A stretch of DNA of 64,000 nucleotides from Methylovirgula sp. (GTDB lineage Bacteria > Pseudomonadota > Alphaproteobacteria > Rhizobiales > Beijerinckiaceae). This document shows positions 27,514 through 36,472 of this stretch, in pieces. Position 1 is the stretch's first letter. Each line of letters starts with the position of its first letter. A program made the position numbers and the translations under genes. The stretch covers positions 3,222,501 to 3,286,500 of the forward strand of contig NZ_JBBCGP010000001.1 in NCBI RefSeq assembly GCF_037200945.1, read 5' to 3'. The notes beneath the pieces were generated by a model, which made no database searches, was not told where the DNA came from, and saw nothing but the letters and a program-made list of their open reading frames with translations.

Positions 27514-28222
27514 AGCTCTCGCCCGCAGCGACAATGATTTCCTCGTCGCCGAACCGCGCCGCAGAAAACCCGCCGCGCGGAAAAGTTCTCTGAGCAAGCT
27601 AATCGGTGTCGCCCGGTTTCTCGGCGGCGTCGCGAATTATCCAAATCGCGTTGCCGGTGCCCTGCTCGTCGCGATGGCAGTCGCCATTACGGTCAATGCA
27701 CTCGAATTGCAGACGACACGCCACCCTGCACCATTGTTCGGCCATGCGACGGCCCAGGTCGAAGCAGCGTCGGCGATAGCGCCGGCCCCGCCCGCGCGCG
27801 TTGTGGTTCCAGCTCCAGAGTCAGCGTCCGTACCAACGCCTTACGTCAGCGCTGCACCGGTCGCGCCCGCCCCTAATGCAGACCCTCTCGGCCAATTCAT
27901 CCGCCAGGACGAGGCGCCCGGACCGGCCCATAACAAACGGCCGTCACGGCCAGCCGCGCCGCATGCCGACCCGATCTCCCAGATTCTGCACGAGGACAGC
28001 CAAACCTCGGATGTTCCGCCAAAGCCGAGCCGGACCGTCTTGGGGGTCCAACGGGCCCTCGTGAAACTGGGCTTTGTATTAGAGCCCGACGGCATCGAAG
28101 GCGACGCCACACGCAAGGCCATCACGCAATTCGAACGCGATCATCACCTGCCAACGCGAGCAGACCTCTCGCCGAAAGTCATCCGCGCGCTTCGTGCGGA
28201 ATCTGACATCTCAATTCCCTGA
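27506..28222 (+). CDS. Membrane-anchored peptidoglycan-binding (PG_binding_1) protein
   Basis: This 238-residue protein starts at a TTG overlapping the kinase gene by 8 bp. It has a basic start, one membrane helix (about residues 48-65), a Pro/Ala-rich periplasmic linker, and a C-terminal peptidoglycan-binding module of about 60 residues (VQRALVKLGFVLEPDGIEG followed by ITQFERDHHLP). Coupling with a DivJ-like kinase suggests an envelope link to cell-cycle signalling, but that is inference. No catalytic domain is seen. Confidence 0.83.
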   Translation: MREALARSDNDFLVAEPRRRKPAARKSSLSKLIGVARFLGGVANYPNRVAGALLVAMAVAITVNALELQTTRHPAPLFGHATAQVEAASAIAPAPPARVVVPAPESASVPTPYVSAAPVAPAPNADPLGQFIRQDEAPGPAHNKRPSRPAAPHADPISQILHEDSQTSDVPPKPSRTVLGVQRALVKLGFVLEPDGIEGDATRKAITQFERDHHLPTRADLSPKVIRALRAESDISIP

Positions 28223-28309
28223 GCGTCGCGAGAGCGCGCAGCCCAGTTTACGCCGCGCCTACTCTGGCCTAGGTTGCACGCCACTCAACTGACCAGTGAG
28301 AGACGTAAG

Positions 28310-28930
28310 ATGAGCGTACGCGAACCCCTCTTGAAACCGGTTCCCCTTGCCGATTTGCGTCCGACACAAATCACCGTCGGATACCGCGAGGTGAAAGAAA
28401 AGCGCAAAGCCTGGAAGGAAATCGCCGACTCGAAAGGTTCGGAATTCCTCGGCAAACATATGATCCCGGTCATTCTCGGGCCGAAGGAACGCCATTACGT
28501 CATCGACCATCACCATCTGGGCCTCGCCCTGATCGAGGAGAAGGTCAAAGACATTCTCGTCAACGTCGTCGCTGACCTGCGGACGCTGAGCCAAGAAGCT
28601 TTCTGGGTTTTCCTCGACAATCGCGGCTGGATGCATCCCTTCGATGCGGATGGACAGCGCAAAACCTATGCCGATCTGCCGAAGGCGCTCACCGATCTCG
28701 CCGATGATCCATTCCGCTCGCTTGCCGGCGAATTGCGCCGCGCTGGTGGCTACGCCAAAGACACGACGCCCTTCGCCGAATTTCTTTGGGCCGATTTCCT
28801 GCGCAGACGGATCAAGCGCAAGCTCGTCGAATCCGATTTCTCGTCGGCGATCGAAAAGGCTCTTGGTTTCGCCAAAAGCAAAGAAACGGATTTCCTGCCG
28901 GGCTGGTGTGGCCCGAATGATGGTGATTAA
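28310..28930 (+). CDS. ParB/Srx-like domain protein (ParBc_2 type)
   Basis: This 206-residue soluble protein carries a ParB-like N-terminal fold: LADLRPTQITVGYREV, then KHMIPVILGPKERHYVIDHHHLGLAL. It lacks the helix-turn-helix domain of chromosomal ParB, and no parA is adjacent. It is therefore unlikely to be a segregation protein; related ParB-like proteins are of uncertain function, some with nuclease or nucleotide-hydrolysing activity. The ATG at 28310 is preferred over an in-frame upstream start because of the preceding GTAAG-rich leader and family starts. A terminator hairpin follows the stop. Confidence 0.8.
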   Translation: MSVREPLLKPVPLADLRPTQITVGYREVKEKRKAWKEIADSKGSEFLGKHMIPVILGPKERHYVIDHHHLGLALIEEKVKDILVNVVADLRTLSQEAFWVFLDNRGWMHPFDADGQRKTYADLPKALTDLADDPFRSLAGELRRAGGYAKDTTPFAEFLWADFLRRRIKRKLVESDFSSAIEKALGFAKSKETDFLPGWCGPNDGD

Positions 28931-28938
28931 GCGCCTAT

Positions 28939-28970
28939 GAGCTTTGCTGGCAAAGCAAAGCTCTTGATTT
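28939..28970 (+). terminator. Terminator hairpin after the ParB-like gene
   Basis: A perfect 10-bp stem (GAGCTTTGCT with AGCAAAGCTC) and 5-nt loop begin 8 bp after the stop and are followed by TTGATTT. This is a modest T-tract, giving a plausible intrinsic terminator. Confidence 0.6.
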
Positions 28971-29076
28971 ATGAGCGCGGTGCGGCAAAAGCTGGGGCTC
29001 TGCCATCAAGGCTCACGCGAACAGTTCGCGGCAACGCCGTTGAATTGCTCGGTGGCCAATCCCATCGGAATTTCCC

Positions 29077-29481
29077 ATGCCACGCTTCTGGCTTCGCTTC
29101 TGCGTTTTTGCCGCGCTTTGCGCCGCGTTTGCCGGCCCGGTAGCGGCCCGCCACCACCACAAGATAGCCACGGCCACGGCCCAGCAAGGTTTCGACGGCA
29201 CGTACAACGTCGAGATCACGACCACCGATGGCCATGGAAGTTGCCCGGCATCCTATGTGGGAACGCTCACGGTTCGCGATTTTCGCATTGTTGCGCTGAG
29301 CGATCCTGCGGCGACAGCAAGCGGTGGGATCGAGAGCGACGGCACGATTTCATTGGCGTTCCGCAAAGCTGATCAGATTGCAAATGTTGGCGGCCAGATG
29401 AAAGGCTCCGGCGGCAAGGGCTTCTGGTCGTCGCCGACCGCATTTTGCGGCGGCCTTTGGCGCGCCGCGCGCCAAAATTAA
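29077..29481 (+). CDS. Small secreted protein of unknown function
   Basis: The 134-residue product has a clear signal peptide (about residues 1-24, cleavage after VAA) and a His-rich start of the mature chain (RHHHK). A compact beta-rich domain then begins with FDGTYNVEITTTDG. Cys pairs (SCPAS and AFCGG) may form a disulfide. The pattern resembles uncharacterised secreted alphaproteobacterial proteins. It converges with the lipoprotein hydrolase gene across 12 bp. No function is claimed. Confidence 0.7.
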   Translation: MPRFWLRFCVFAALCAAFAGPVAARHHHKIATATAQQGFDGTYNVEITTTDGHGSCPASYVGTLTVRDFRIVALSDPAATASGGIESDGTISLAFRKADQIANVGGQMKGSGGKGFWSSPTAFCGGLWRAARQN

Positions 29482-29493
29482 ACGCGAGCCGAT

Positions 29494-30717
29494 TTAATGC
29501 GCGGTCGCTGATGCGGGCACCGGTAGCGTGCCGGGCAGCGGCGTTTGCGGCAACACGTTGCCCCCTGTGCTGGAACCGGCGGGTGCGCCGGCAACAGGTT
29601 GCGATGACGGCTGCAGGGGCGCTGTCGAAACCTGCGTATCGACCGGGCGCTCCCCAAGCACCGCTGTGACGTCCTGATCCTGAATGCGTTGGCGGCCGAT
29701 CTGCGCGCCGATCGAGCGCACGACGTCTGGCAGATCGGCATAGGCATCGTGGTCGATCAGTCCATCGGATTTGCCCGAAAGATCGTAAATTTTCACGCCG
29801 AGGCGGGCCAGCGCCGCACGATCGGATGGCTTGCGCGGATCGAGCGCACCGACGCGCGGCCGATCCCCGGCCAGCGTCCGCGATAGCGACAATGCCCGAT
29901 CATCGGCCGAAACGAGAACGGAAAAATGCGATGCATCGAGTTCTGAAAGCTGCGAGCGGAACACGGAAAGATCGATGTCCGGCGCCGCCAGCATCACGAG
30001 GCCGAGCTTGCCATTAAGGCTGGGGCTGCCGGCGATCGCGCGCTGGCGCAGCGCTTCCATGGTAAGCCAGGTGCCCAGCGAATGGGCCAGAATATGGATG
30101 CGGCCAATGTCCGGAATCTCGCTCAGATCCTTCAGCAGATTGGCAAGTGAGTCGCGTGAAGCCGTCGCGCTTTCTCGCGCCGCCTCGTAGTCCAACAAAT
30201 TGTTGCTTGCCGGCCATGTGAAAAGCACCGGAATACCGCCAAAGCGGCCGTCGGTGACGATTTGGGCCAACCGGAACCGCGCGGCATCGAAGCCTGTGTT
30301 AAACCCGTGCACATAAAGCAGCACATCGCGGTTCGAGCCGATGCGGCCGGAAATATCGGTAGCAAGTTCGTTGCGGAATTCGGTCTCGCTGAGATCACGC
30401 GTGCTGGCGACCATAAAGTGATGCTGCGGATCCGGACTCCCGAATGCCGGCCGTTCGATCTGGCCAGGATGGTGATCTGGCGGGATGCTGAGGATCTGCA
30501 AGGAATAGGCTGGCCCGTCAGTCCGCATCGTATCGACGCCGCCGGGACCGGAATCGCGGGTTGAGCAGACGAAGGTCAGAATCGAGTGCGGGCCAGCGTC
30601 AGCGCTCGCCATCATTCCAGTCGTCGACGCGCAGCCCGCGACGAGGCTGGCGAGAAGCAATCCGGCTAGAAGAGGCAAAAGTTTGCCGCATGGATGTGCG
30701 CGCGAAAAGGCCAACAT
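29494..30717 (-). CDS. DUF900-type alpha/beta hydrolase lipoprotein
   Basis: This 407-residue protein has a lipoprotein signal ending in LVAGC (about residue 26), so it is likely membrane-tethered outside the cytoplasm. The alpha/beta hydrolase core has the oxyanion region LLYVHGFNTGFD, the nucleophile elbow LAHSLGTW (serine), a later aspartate region LAAPDIDL, and a candidate catalytic histidine in GLIDHDAY. This matches the DUF900 esterase/hydrolase family. The C-terminal 60 residues are Pro/Ser/Gln-rich. I start at the ATG with the lipobox; the longer frame upstream is non-conserved. Substrate unknown. Confidence 0.87.
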   Translation of the reverse strand: MLAFSRAHPCGKLLPLLAGLLLASLVAGCASTTGMMASADAGPHSILTFVCSTRDSGPGGVDTMRTDGPAYSLQILSIPPDHHPGQIERPAFGSPDPQHHFMVASTRDLSETEFRNELATDISGRIGSNRDVLLYVHGFNTGFDAARFRLAQIVTDGRFGGIPVLFTWPASNNLLDYEAARESATASRDSLANLLKDLSEIPDIGRIHILAHSLGTWLTMEALRQRAIAGSPSLNGKLGLVMLAAPDIDLSVFRSQLSELDASHFSVLVSADDRALSLSRTLAGDRPRVGALDPRKPSDRAALARLGVKIYDLSGKSDGLIDHDAYADLPDVVRSIGAQIGRQRIQDQDVTAVLGERPVDTQVSTAPLQPSSQPVAGAPAGSSTGGNVLPQTPLPGTLPVPASATAH

Positions 30718-30862
30718 CAAATACCCCACGCCGCCGCCCGGCGACTGGCCTGCCCGGGCGTCAATGACGCCAAAAGGTGACGAGAATGGGACGCTGGCTT
30801 CGCAAAACGCCAGAGCTGCCAAGCTTTTGGCGATGTTTTGGCGCAGACGCGAAGGATGTAGA

Positions 30863-32074
30863 ATGGGCCACCGAATTCGATCCGCAAGCATGACCTTCCA
30901 ATATAAAATCCGCATCGCAGCCTCAATCCGCGAAATCAACGCCGCGCAATGGGATGCCTGCGCCAACCCAGTGGTGACAACGCCGACGGAATCTGACGGC
31001 GAAGAGCGATTCAATCCGTTTATTTCGCACGCCTTTCTGGCTGCACTCGAAGACTCGGACTCCGTCGGGCGCAAAAGCGGATGGGTACCAACGCATGTCC
31101 TCGTCGAAGACGACAGCGGCGACCTGCTCGCGGCCGCGCCGACCTATCTCAAGACCCATTCAATGGGCGAATATGTTTTCGACCACGCCTGGGCCGATGC
31201 CTACGAGCGGGCCGGCCTCGATTATTACCCCAAGCTCCAGGTCGCGGTACCCTTCACGCCAGTCACGGGACGGCGCCTGCTCGTGACGCCAGAAGGCGGC
31301 GCGACTGCAAGGGCTGCGTTGATTCTCGGCCTGCGCAAATGGCGTGAAGAGACAGAAGCCTCATCGATCCATGTCACTTTCCCGACAAAGGCCGAATGGC
31401 TGGCACTCGGCGAGGCAAAATTCCTGCGCCGCACCGGGCAACAGTTCCATTTCGTCAACAAGGGCTATGCCGATTTCGACGGTTTCCTCAATGACCTCGC
31501 GTCACGCAAGCGCAAGACGATTCGTCGCGAGCGTAAGGGCGCGATCACTGACGGGATCAGCATCGAGCATCTCACCGGCAGCGAAATTCAAGAAACGCAC
31601 TGGGATGCGTTCTTCGAGTTTTATATGGATACCGGCTCACGCAAATGGGGCCGACCTTATCTGAGCCGCCGCTTCTTCAGCGAGATCAGTGCGAGTCTCG
31701 CGCCGCGCATTTTGCTGGTGATGGCCAAGCGCAACGGACGCTACATTGCCGGCGCGCTGAATTTCATCGGTACGGATGCGCTTTACGGCCGTTATTGGGG
31801 CGCGATCGAGGAACACCCGTTTCTGCATTTCGAGGTCTGTTATTATCAGGCGATCGATTATGCCATCACGCATAAGTTGAAGCGGGTCGAAGCCGGCGCG
31901 CAAGGGGAGCACAAACTTGCCCGCGGCTATGCTGCTGTGCCCACCTATTCAGCTCATGATATTGCGGACACGCGTTTTGCATCGGCGATCGATGATTACC
32001 TTGTCCGGGAACGTGTCATCATGGATGAACAGCTCGCTGAATATGCTGAACTTGCGCCGTTCAAGAAGGGCTAA
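30863..32074 (+). CDS. FemAB/GNAT-like acyltransferase (former DUF482)
   Basis: This protein of about 403 residues belongs to the DUF482/FemAB-like group with a double GNAT-type fold. Recognisable blocks are INAAQWDACANP, FNPFISHAFLAALEDS, GWVPTHVLV, FLNDLASRKRKTIRRER and GAQGEHKLARGY. Members are annotated as peptidoglycan-biosynthesis-like N-acyltransferases, but substrates are untested. GAAGG at 30851 sits 7 nt before ATG 30863, which supports that start over the ATG at 30890. It diverges from the lipoprotein gene across 145 bp. Confidence 0.85.
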   Translation: MGHRIRSASMTFQYKIRIAASIREINAAQWDACANPVVTTPTESDGEERFNPFISHAFLAALEDSDSVGRKSGWVPTHVLVEDDSGDLLAAAPTYLKTHSMGEYVFDHAWADAYERAGLDYYPKLQVAVPFTPVTGRRLLVTPEGGATARAALILGLRKWREETEASSIHVTFPTKAEWLALGEAKFLRRTGQQFHFVNKGYADFDGFLNDLASRKRKTIRRERKGAITDGISIEHLTGSEIQETHWDAFFEFYMDTGSRKWGRPYLSRRFFSEISASLAPRILLVMAKRNGRYIAGALNFIGTDALYGRYWGAIEEHPFLHFEVCYYQAIDYAITHKLKRVEAGAQGEHKLARGYAAVPTYSAHDIADTRFASAIDDYLVRERVIMDEQLAEYAELAPFKKG

Positions 32075-32247
32075 ATCCGTCACGCTCAAGATGATGAAGA
32101 ATTCATAAAGAAACTCGATTTTGTCTACGATACACGTAGATGTCACATTTACTAAATGGCGATTGCAGTCACGGTATTTCTCCAGAAAGCTTTGCCCTAC
32201 ACCTGACCTCGATTATCGTCGCACGGCAATCAACAAAGTGAACATTC

Positions 32248-32673
32248 ATGTCCTCGGCTTACGACAACAACAACGTTTTCGCGAAAATTTTACGCGGTGA
32301 AATCCCTTGCTACAAAGTCTACGAAGACGACGTCGCGCTCGCTTTCATGGACATCATGCCCCGTATTGACGGGCATACGCTCGTCATCCCGAAGTTCCCT
32401 GCCCGCACCCTTCTCGATGCCGATCCGGATAAACTGGGCGAACTCATCAAACGCGTGCAAAAGGTCGCGGCCGCTGTGAAGAACAGCCTCGGCGCCGAGG
32501 GACTCACTTTACTGCAATCGAATGAAAGCGCCGGCGGCCAGGTGATCTTTCACCTGCATTTCCATATCCTACCACGCTGGGAAGGCATCGAATTGAAGCC
32601 CTCGGCAAGCGCAATGGAAGCGCCGGAAGTTCTCGAGAAATTCCAGACAAAAATTGCTACGGCGTTGAAATAG
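32248..32673 (+). CDS. HIT family nucleotide hydrolase/transferase (HinT-like)
   Basis: This 141-residue cytosolic protein has the catalytic histidine triad HLHFHILP (H102, H104, H106), an upstream NNVFAKILRGEIPCYKVYEDD block, and the GHTLVIPK strand. HinT-type members hydrolyse adenosine phosphoramidates and related nucleotides. It is monocistronic, and a bidirectional terminator begins at the stop codon and is shared with clpA. The preceding 173 bp show no other gene. Confidence 0.93.
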   Translation: MSSAYDNNNVFAKILRGEIPCYKVYEDDVALAFMDIMPRIDGHTLVIPKFPARTLLDADPDKLGELIKRVQKVAAAVKNSLGAEGLTLLQSNESAGGQVIFHLHFHILPRWEGIELKPSASAMEAPEVLEKFQTKIATALK

Positions 32674-32700
32674 AAAGGGCGGCCATAGCCGCCCTTTCTT
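32673..32700. terminator. Bidirectional terminator between HIT gene and clpA
   Basis: A perfect 11-bp stem (GAAAGGGCGGC with GCCGCCCTTTC) with a CATA loop separates the two converging genes. A/T-rich sequence flanks both arms, so it can serve transcription from either side. Confidence 0.82.
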
Positions 32701-32721
32701 CATTCGAAGCAAACCTTCGCT

Positions 32722-35268
32722 TTAGCCCTGCAGCGGTACGTTGGGCACGATGCCGGAAGGCTTCGCTTCGCCTTCGGATGCTGTCTCATCCGAAGGCTCA
32801 GCATCAAGTGCCTCGTCGGTCGGCAGGTCGTCGTCAGGCTCGCCTTCCGGTCCGCCGTCATCATCGTCGTCCGTCTTAAGCTTGCGCGCTCGGGCGCGAC
32901 GCACTTCCGGCTCCGGCCGCACACGCTTCTTGCTCGCCTCGACGATATCCTTCTCCGGCCGCGGCAGAACCGGGCCTTCAGGGAAGACGAAGCCCAGCTT
33001 CTTGCCGCCGTCCTCATCCGCCACCACGACGACACGAACATTGCCGCCGTTCTTCAACCGTCCGAACAGCACTTCATCGGCCAGCGGTGTCTTGATGGTC
33101 TGCTGGATGATGCGCGACATCGGCCGCGCGCCCATCTGCTCGTCATAGCCATGCTCAACGAGCCAATTGCGAGCCTCATCGGTCAGCTCGATTGTCACGT
33201 TGCGCTCAGCAAGCTGAGCATCGAGTTGCATAATGAACTTGTCGACGACCTTGGCGACAACTTCGCTCGGCAGATGACCGAACGTCACGACAGCATCGAG
33301 ACGGTTGCGGAATTCCGGTGCGAACATGCGATTGATCGCCTCCGTATCCTCCCCCTCGCGCTTCGTGCGCGTGAAGCCATAGGCTTCGCGCTGCATATCG
33401 GCGGCGCCGGCGTTCGTCGTCATGATCAGGATCACATTGCGGAAGTCGATCTGCTTGCCATTGTGATCCGTCAGCTTGCCGTGATCCATCACCTGCAACA
33501 GGATGTTGTAGAGATCAGGATGCGCCTTCTCAATCTCATCGAGCAGAAGAACGCTGTGCGGATGCTGATCGATCGCATCGGTCAAGAGACCGCCCTGATC
33601 GAAGCCGACATAGCCGGGCGGCGCACCGATCAAGCGCGACACCGTGTGACGCTCCATATATTCCGACATGTCGAAGCGGAGCAGCTCAACACCTAAAGCC
33701 GTGGCGAGCTGGCGTGCGACTTCCGTTTTGCCGACACCCGTCGGGCCCGAGAAGAGATAAGAGCCAATCGGCTTCTCGCCATCGCGCAAACCCGCACGCG
33801 CGAGCTTGATCGCCGACGTCAGCGCATCGATGGCCTTGTTCTGCCCATAGACCACCCGCTCTAATGTCTGAGTCAGATGCTCGAGCACTTCAGCATCATC
33901 CTTCGACACGGTCTTCGGCGGGATTCGCGCCATCGTGGCGATCGTTGTCTCGATTTCCTTGATGCCGATCGTCTTCTTGCGCTTTGCCTCAGGGACCAGC
34001 ATCTGGCTCGCGCCGGTCTCATCGATCACGTCGATCGCCTTATCAGGCAGCTTGCGGTCGTGGATGTAGCGCGCCGAGAGCTCGACAGCCGCCTTCACGG
34101 CTTCGTTGGTATAACGAACCTTGTGATAGTCCTCGAAATAGGGCTTCAGCCCCTTCATGATTTCGATCGCATCCTCGACCGTCGGTTCATTGACGTCGAT
34201 CTTCTGGAAGCGACGAACCAGCGCACGGTCCTTTTCGAAATATTGGCGATATTCCTTATAGGTCGTCGAGCCGATGCAACGCAGCGTGCCTTGCGCCAAA
34301 GCCGGCTTTAGCAGGTTGGACGCATCCATCGCGCCGCCGGATGTCGCGCCGGCGCCGATGACGGTATGAATCTCGTCGATGAAAAGGATCGCCTTCTTAT
34401 GGTTTTCGATCTCCTTCATCACCTGCTTCAGGCGCTCTTCGAAATCGCCACGATAGCGTGTGCCGGCGAGCAACGTGCCCATGTCGAGGGCGAACACGGT
34501 CGCATCGGCCAGCACTTCCGGCACTTCGTTCTTGACGATCTTTCGCGCCAGACCCTCGGCAATAGCGGTCTTGCCAACGCCCGGATCGCCGACCAGCAAC
34601 GGATTGTTCTTGTGCCGGCGGCAAAGCACCTGGATCGTGCGGAGCACTTCGGCCTCGCGACCGATCAGCGGATCGATGCGGCCATCTTTCGCTTTGCGAT
34701 TGAGGTTGACGCAATAGGCATCGAGCGCGCCCTCCTTTTTCTTGGAGTCGCCGCTCTCTTTATCCTTACCGTCGCGGCCGTCATCGTCGTCGGCACCGCG
34801 CGGCGTCTTTGACGAATCGGACATACCGGGCCTCTTCGCAATGCCGTGGCTGATGTAGTTTACCGCGTCGTAGCGGGTCATATCCTGCTCTTGCAGGAAA
34901 TAGGCGGCGTGACTCTCGCGCTCGGCGAAAATGGCCACAAGCACGTTCGCGCCCGTGACTTCCTCGCGGCCCGAAGATTGGACATGAATGACGGCGCGCT
35001 GAATGACGCGCTGGAAGCCAGCCGTGGGCTTGGCATCCTCGCGACCATCGCTGACAAGATTGTCGAGCTCCTGGTCGATGTAATCACGTAAATTCTTCCG
35101 CAAGATTTCGAGATCGACCGAACACGCACGCAGAACCGCCGCGGCGTCGGTATCCTCCGTCAAGCTCAGGAGGAGATGCTCCAGCGTCGCGTATTCATGA
35201 TGGCGCTCGTTGGCAACAGCGAGAGCGCGGTGAAGAGTCTGCTCGAGATTACGTGAGAAGGACGGCAT
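32722..35268 (-). CDS. clpA: ATP-dependent Clp protease ATP-binding subunit ClpA
   Basis: This 848-residue AAA+ unfoldase feeds substrates to ClpP. It has an N-domain (1-145), a charged linker, D1 with Walker A GDPGVGKTA near residue 225 and Walker B LFIDEIHT, and D2 with GPTGVGKTE near residue 510. The acidic C-terminal tail of about 90 residues (rich in Asp/Glu, near residues 760-848) goes beyond the roughly 758 residues of E. coli ClpA. The adaptor gene clpS lies 15 bp upstream on the same strand, giving a clpS-clpA operon. Confidence 0.95.
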   Translation of the reverse strand: MPSFSRNLEQTLHRALAVANERHHEYATLEHLLLSLTEDTDAAAVLRACSVDLEILRKNLRDYIDQELDNLVSDGREDAKPTAGFQRVIQRAVIHVQSSGREEVTGANVLVAIFAERESHAAYFLQEQDMTRYDAVNYISHGIAKRPGMSDSSKTPRGADDDDGRDGKDKESGDSKKKEGALDAYCVNLNRKAKDGRIDPLIGREAEVLRTIQVLCRRHKNNPLLVGDPGVGKTAIAEGLARKIVKNEVPEVLADATVFALDMGTLLAGTRYRGDFEERLKQVMKEIENHKKAILFIDEIHTVIGAGATSGGAMDASNLLKPALAQGTLRCIGSTTYKEYRQYFEKDRALVRRFQKIDVNEPTVEDAIEIMKGLKPYFEDYHKVRYTNEAVKAAVELSARYIHDRKLPDKAIDVIDETGASQMLVPEAKRKKTIGIKEIETTIATMARIPPKTVSKDDAEVLEHLTQTLERVVYGQNKAIDALTSAIKLARAGLRDGEKPIGSYLFSGPTGVGKTEVARQLATALGVELLRFDMSEYMERHTVSRLIGAPPGYVGFDQGGLLTDAIDQHPHSVLLLDEIEKAHPDLYNILLQVMDHGKLTDHNGKQIDFRNVILIMTTNAGAADMQREAYGFTRTKREGEDTEAINRMFAPEFRNRLDAVVTFGHLPSEVVAKVVDKFIMQLDAQLAERNVTIELTDEARNWLVEHGYDEQMGARPMSRIIQQTIKTPLADEVLFGRLKNGGNVRVVVVADEDGGKKLGFVFPEGPVLPRPEKDIVEASKKRVRPEPEVRRARARKLKTDDDDDGGPEGEPDDDLPTDEALDAEPSDETASEGEAKPSGIVPNVPLQG

Positions 35269-35283
35269 GGAAACTCCGATCTC

Positions 35284-35631
35284 TCATTTCTTTTCCATGA
35301 TGCATTGCAGTGGGTGCTGATGCTTCCTGGCGTAGTCCATCACTTGGGTGACTTTAGTCTCAGCGACTTCGTAAGTGAAAACACCGCATTCGCCGACGCC
35401 ATGCTGGTGGACATGAAGCATGATCTGCGTCGCCTCTTCCGGCCCTTTGTTGAAATATTTGCGTAGGACGACCACGACAAACTCCATCGGCGTGTAATCG
35501 TCGTTGAGGAGCAGCACGCGATACATATTGGGGCGTCGCGTCTGCGGCTTGGTGCGCGTGATGACCGCGGTGCCGTTCCCCGGCCCGGGATCATTGATTT
35601 TTTGTGGGTCCTTGGCTGCCCGTGACGGCAT
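35284..35631 (-). CDS. clpS: ClpS adaptor (N-end rule recognition)
   Basis: This 115-residue adaptor delivers N-degron substrates to ClpA. The core starts at MYRVLLLNDDYTPMEFVV with the conserved acidic and Asp/Tyr residues of the N-degron pocket, followed by ATQIMLHVHQHGVGECG and TKVTQVMDYAR. A flexible 35-residue N-terminal extension precedes the core. ATG at 35631 is used; the frame stays open further upstream but composition is not protein-like. It is the first gene of clpS-clpA. Confidence 0.94.
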   Translation of the reverse strand: MPSRAAKDPQKINDPGPGNGTAVITRTKPQTRRPNMYRVLLLNDDYTPMEFVVVVLRKYFNKGPEEATQIMLHVHQHGVGECGVFTYEVAETKVTQVMDYARKHQHPLQCIMEKK

Positions 35632-36010
35632 GCCTTTGCCTCCTGTCGCGCAAGCGGCACGGAGCGGCCGGAAGCTTTCCCGACCGGAACTCCGGTCAAT
35701 ACGCAACCATAACTCCGGTTCGCAACGCTCGCCTAGGCGAAACTGCGCCGCGATTGCCACTCTCAGCAATTATCTTGCCGATCCATGCAAGATAGATACA
35801 AAACGTGGCATTTCCAGAATAGCGTGTCATCGTGGCGATAATTTATTTCGCTTATCTGGCGATTCGCAATTCTGCCTGTGCGCGAGACAATAAAAAAGGC
35901 CCGACATCTGTCGAGCCTTCAGTGCCCCTTTTGGGGTCTTGAAATGTCTATGAGAGCGCACTATCCGGCGGACGAGGCATCCGCCCTCGCGCGTGCGACC
36001 CTGCCGAATC
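35632..36010. other. 379-bp region between clpS and the phasin gene
   Basis: It contains the phasin terminator (35892-35919) and, closer to clpS, probably the clpS-clpA promoter; the stretch around 35760-35860 is AT-richer. I see no additional gene or RNA. Confidence 0.5.
35892..35919 (-). terminator. Terminator downstream of the phasin gene
   Basis: AAGGCCCGACA pairs with TGTCGAGCCTT with one mismatch and a tetraloop. On the minus strand the stem runs directly into TTTTTTA, an intrinsic terminator about 90 bp after the phasin stop. Confidence 0.78.
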
Positions 36011-36373
36011 TTACTTGACGATCGGCGTCACGCTGCTTGCGACAGACTGGACCTTGGCAATCGCGCTCTCGACCGGCTTGAAAGCTTCCTTGGCGAGGCT
36101 GGCATAAAGTTCGCTGATCTTGCTCGTCTGGGCGACGAAGCCTTCGTAAGCGACCTTGGCATATTCCGACTGGATTTGAATCGCGTTGTCGAGCGACTTG
36201 GCGCCGACAAGCTTCTCAAGATAAGCCGAGCTCGTCTCGAGCGAGCGCTTCGAATAATCCGTCGTTTCCGCGGCGATCGTCTGGAAGCCCCTGGCAAGGG
36301 ACGACGCGACCGAACTCACGGCCTCGAGCTGCTCTTTGCTGAATTTCTGGAAATCATCAAAATTCGTTGCCAT
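36011..36373 (-). CDS. Phasin family protein
   Basis: This 120-residue all-helical protein resembles the phasin_2 family (blocks FQKFSKEQLEAVSS, FQTIAAETTDYSKRSLETS and YAKVAYEGFVAQTSKISELY). Phasins coat polyhydroxyalkanoate granules and control their size and number. The chosen ATG has a strong AAGGAG site 7 nt upstream; an in-frame longer start lies in non-conserved sequence. The upstream region contains two TGC-type palindromes (36473-36512) that could be PhaR repressor sites. It is monocistronic, with a clear terminator. Confidence 0.9.
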   Translation of the reverse strand: MATNFDDFQKFSKEQLEAVSSVASSLARGFQTIAAETTDYSKRSLETSSAYLEKLVGAKSLDNAIQIQSEYAKVAYEGFVAQTSKISELYASLAKEAFKPVESAIAKVQSVASSVTPIVK

Positions 36374-36472
36374 GCGTTGCTCCTTTGACTGACGTGCATA
36401 GAGGTGAATTGCAGCATTCCATGCCAAAGGGCTTCGCGTCGAGATAAGCCCCGGGGCCACCCCCGCTATATA

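Noticed and set aside
34726..34830. Asp/Lys-rich linker of ClpA as possible insertion
   Set aside because: Charged linkers between the N-domain and D1 are usual in alphaproteobacterial ClpA; not a mobile insert.
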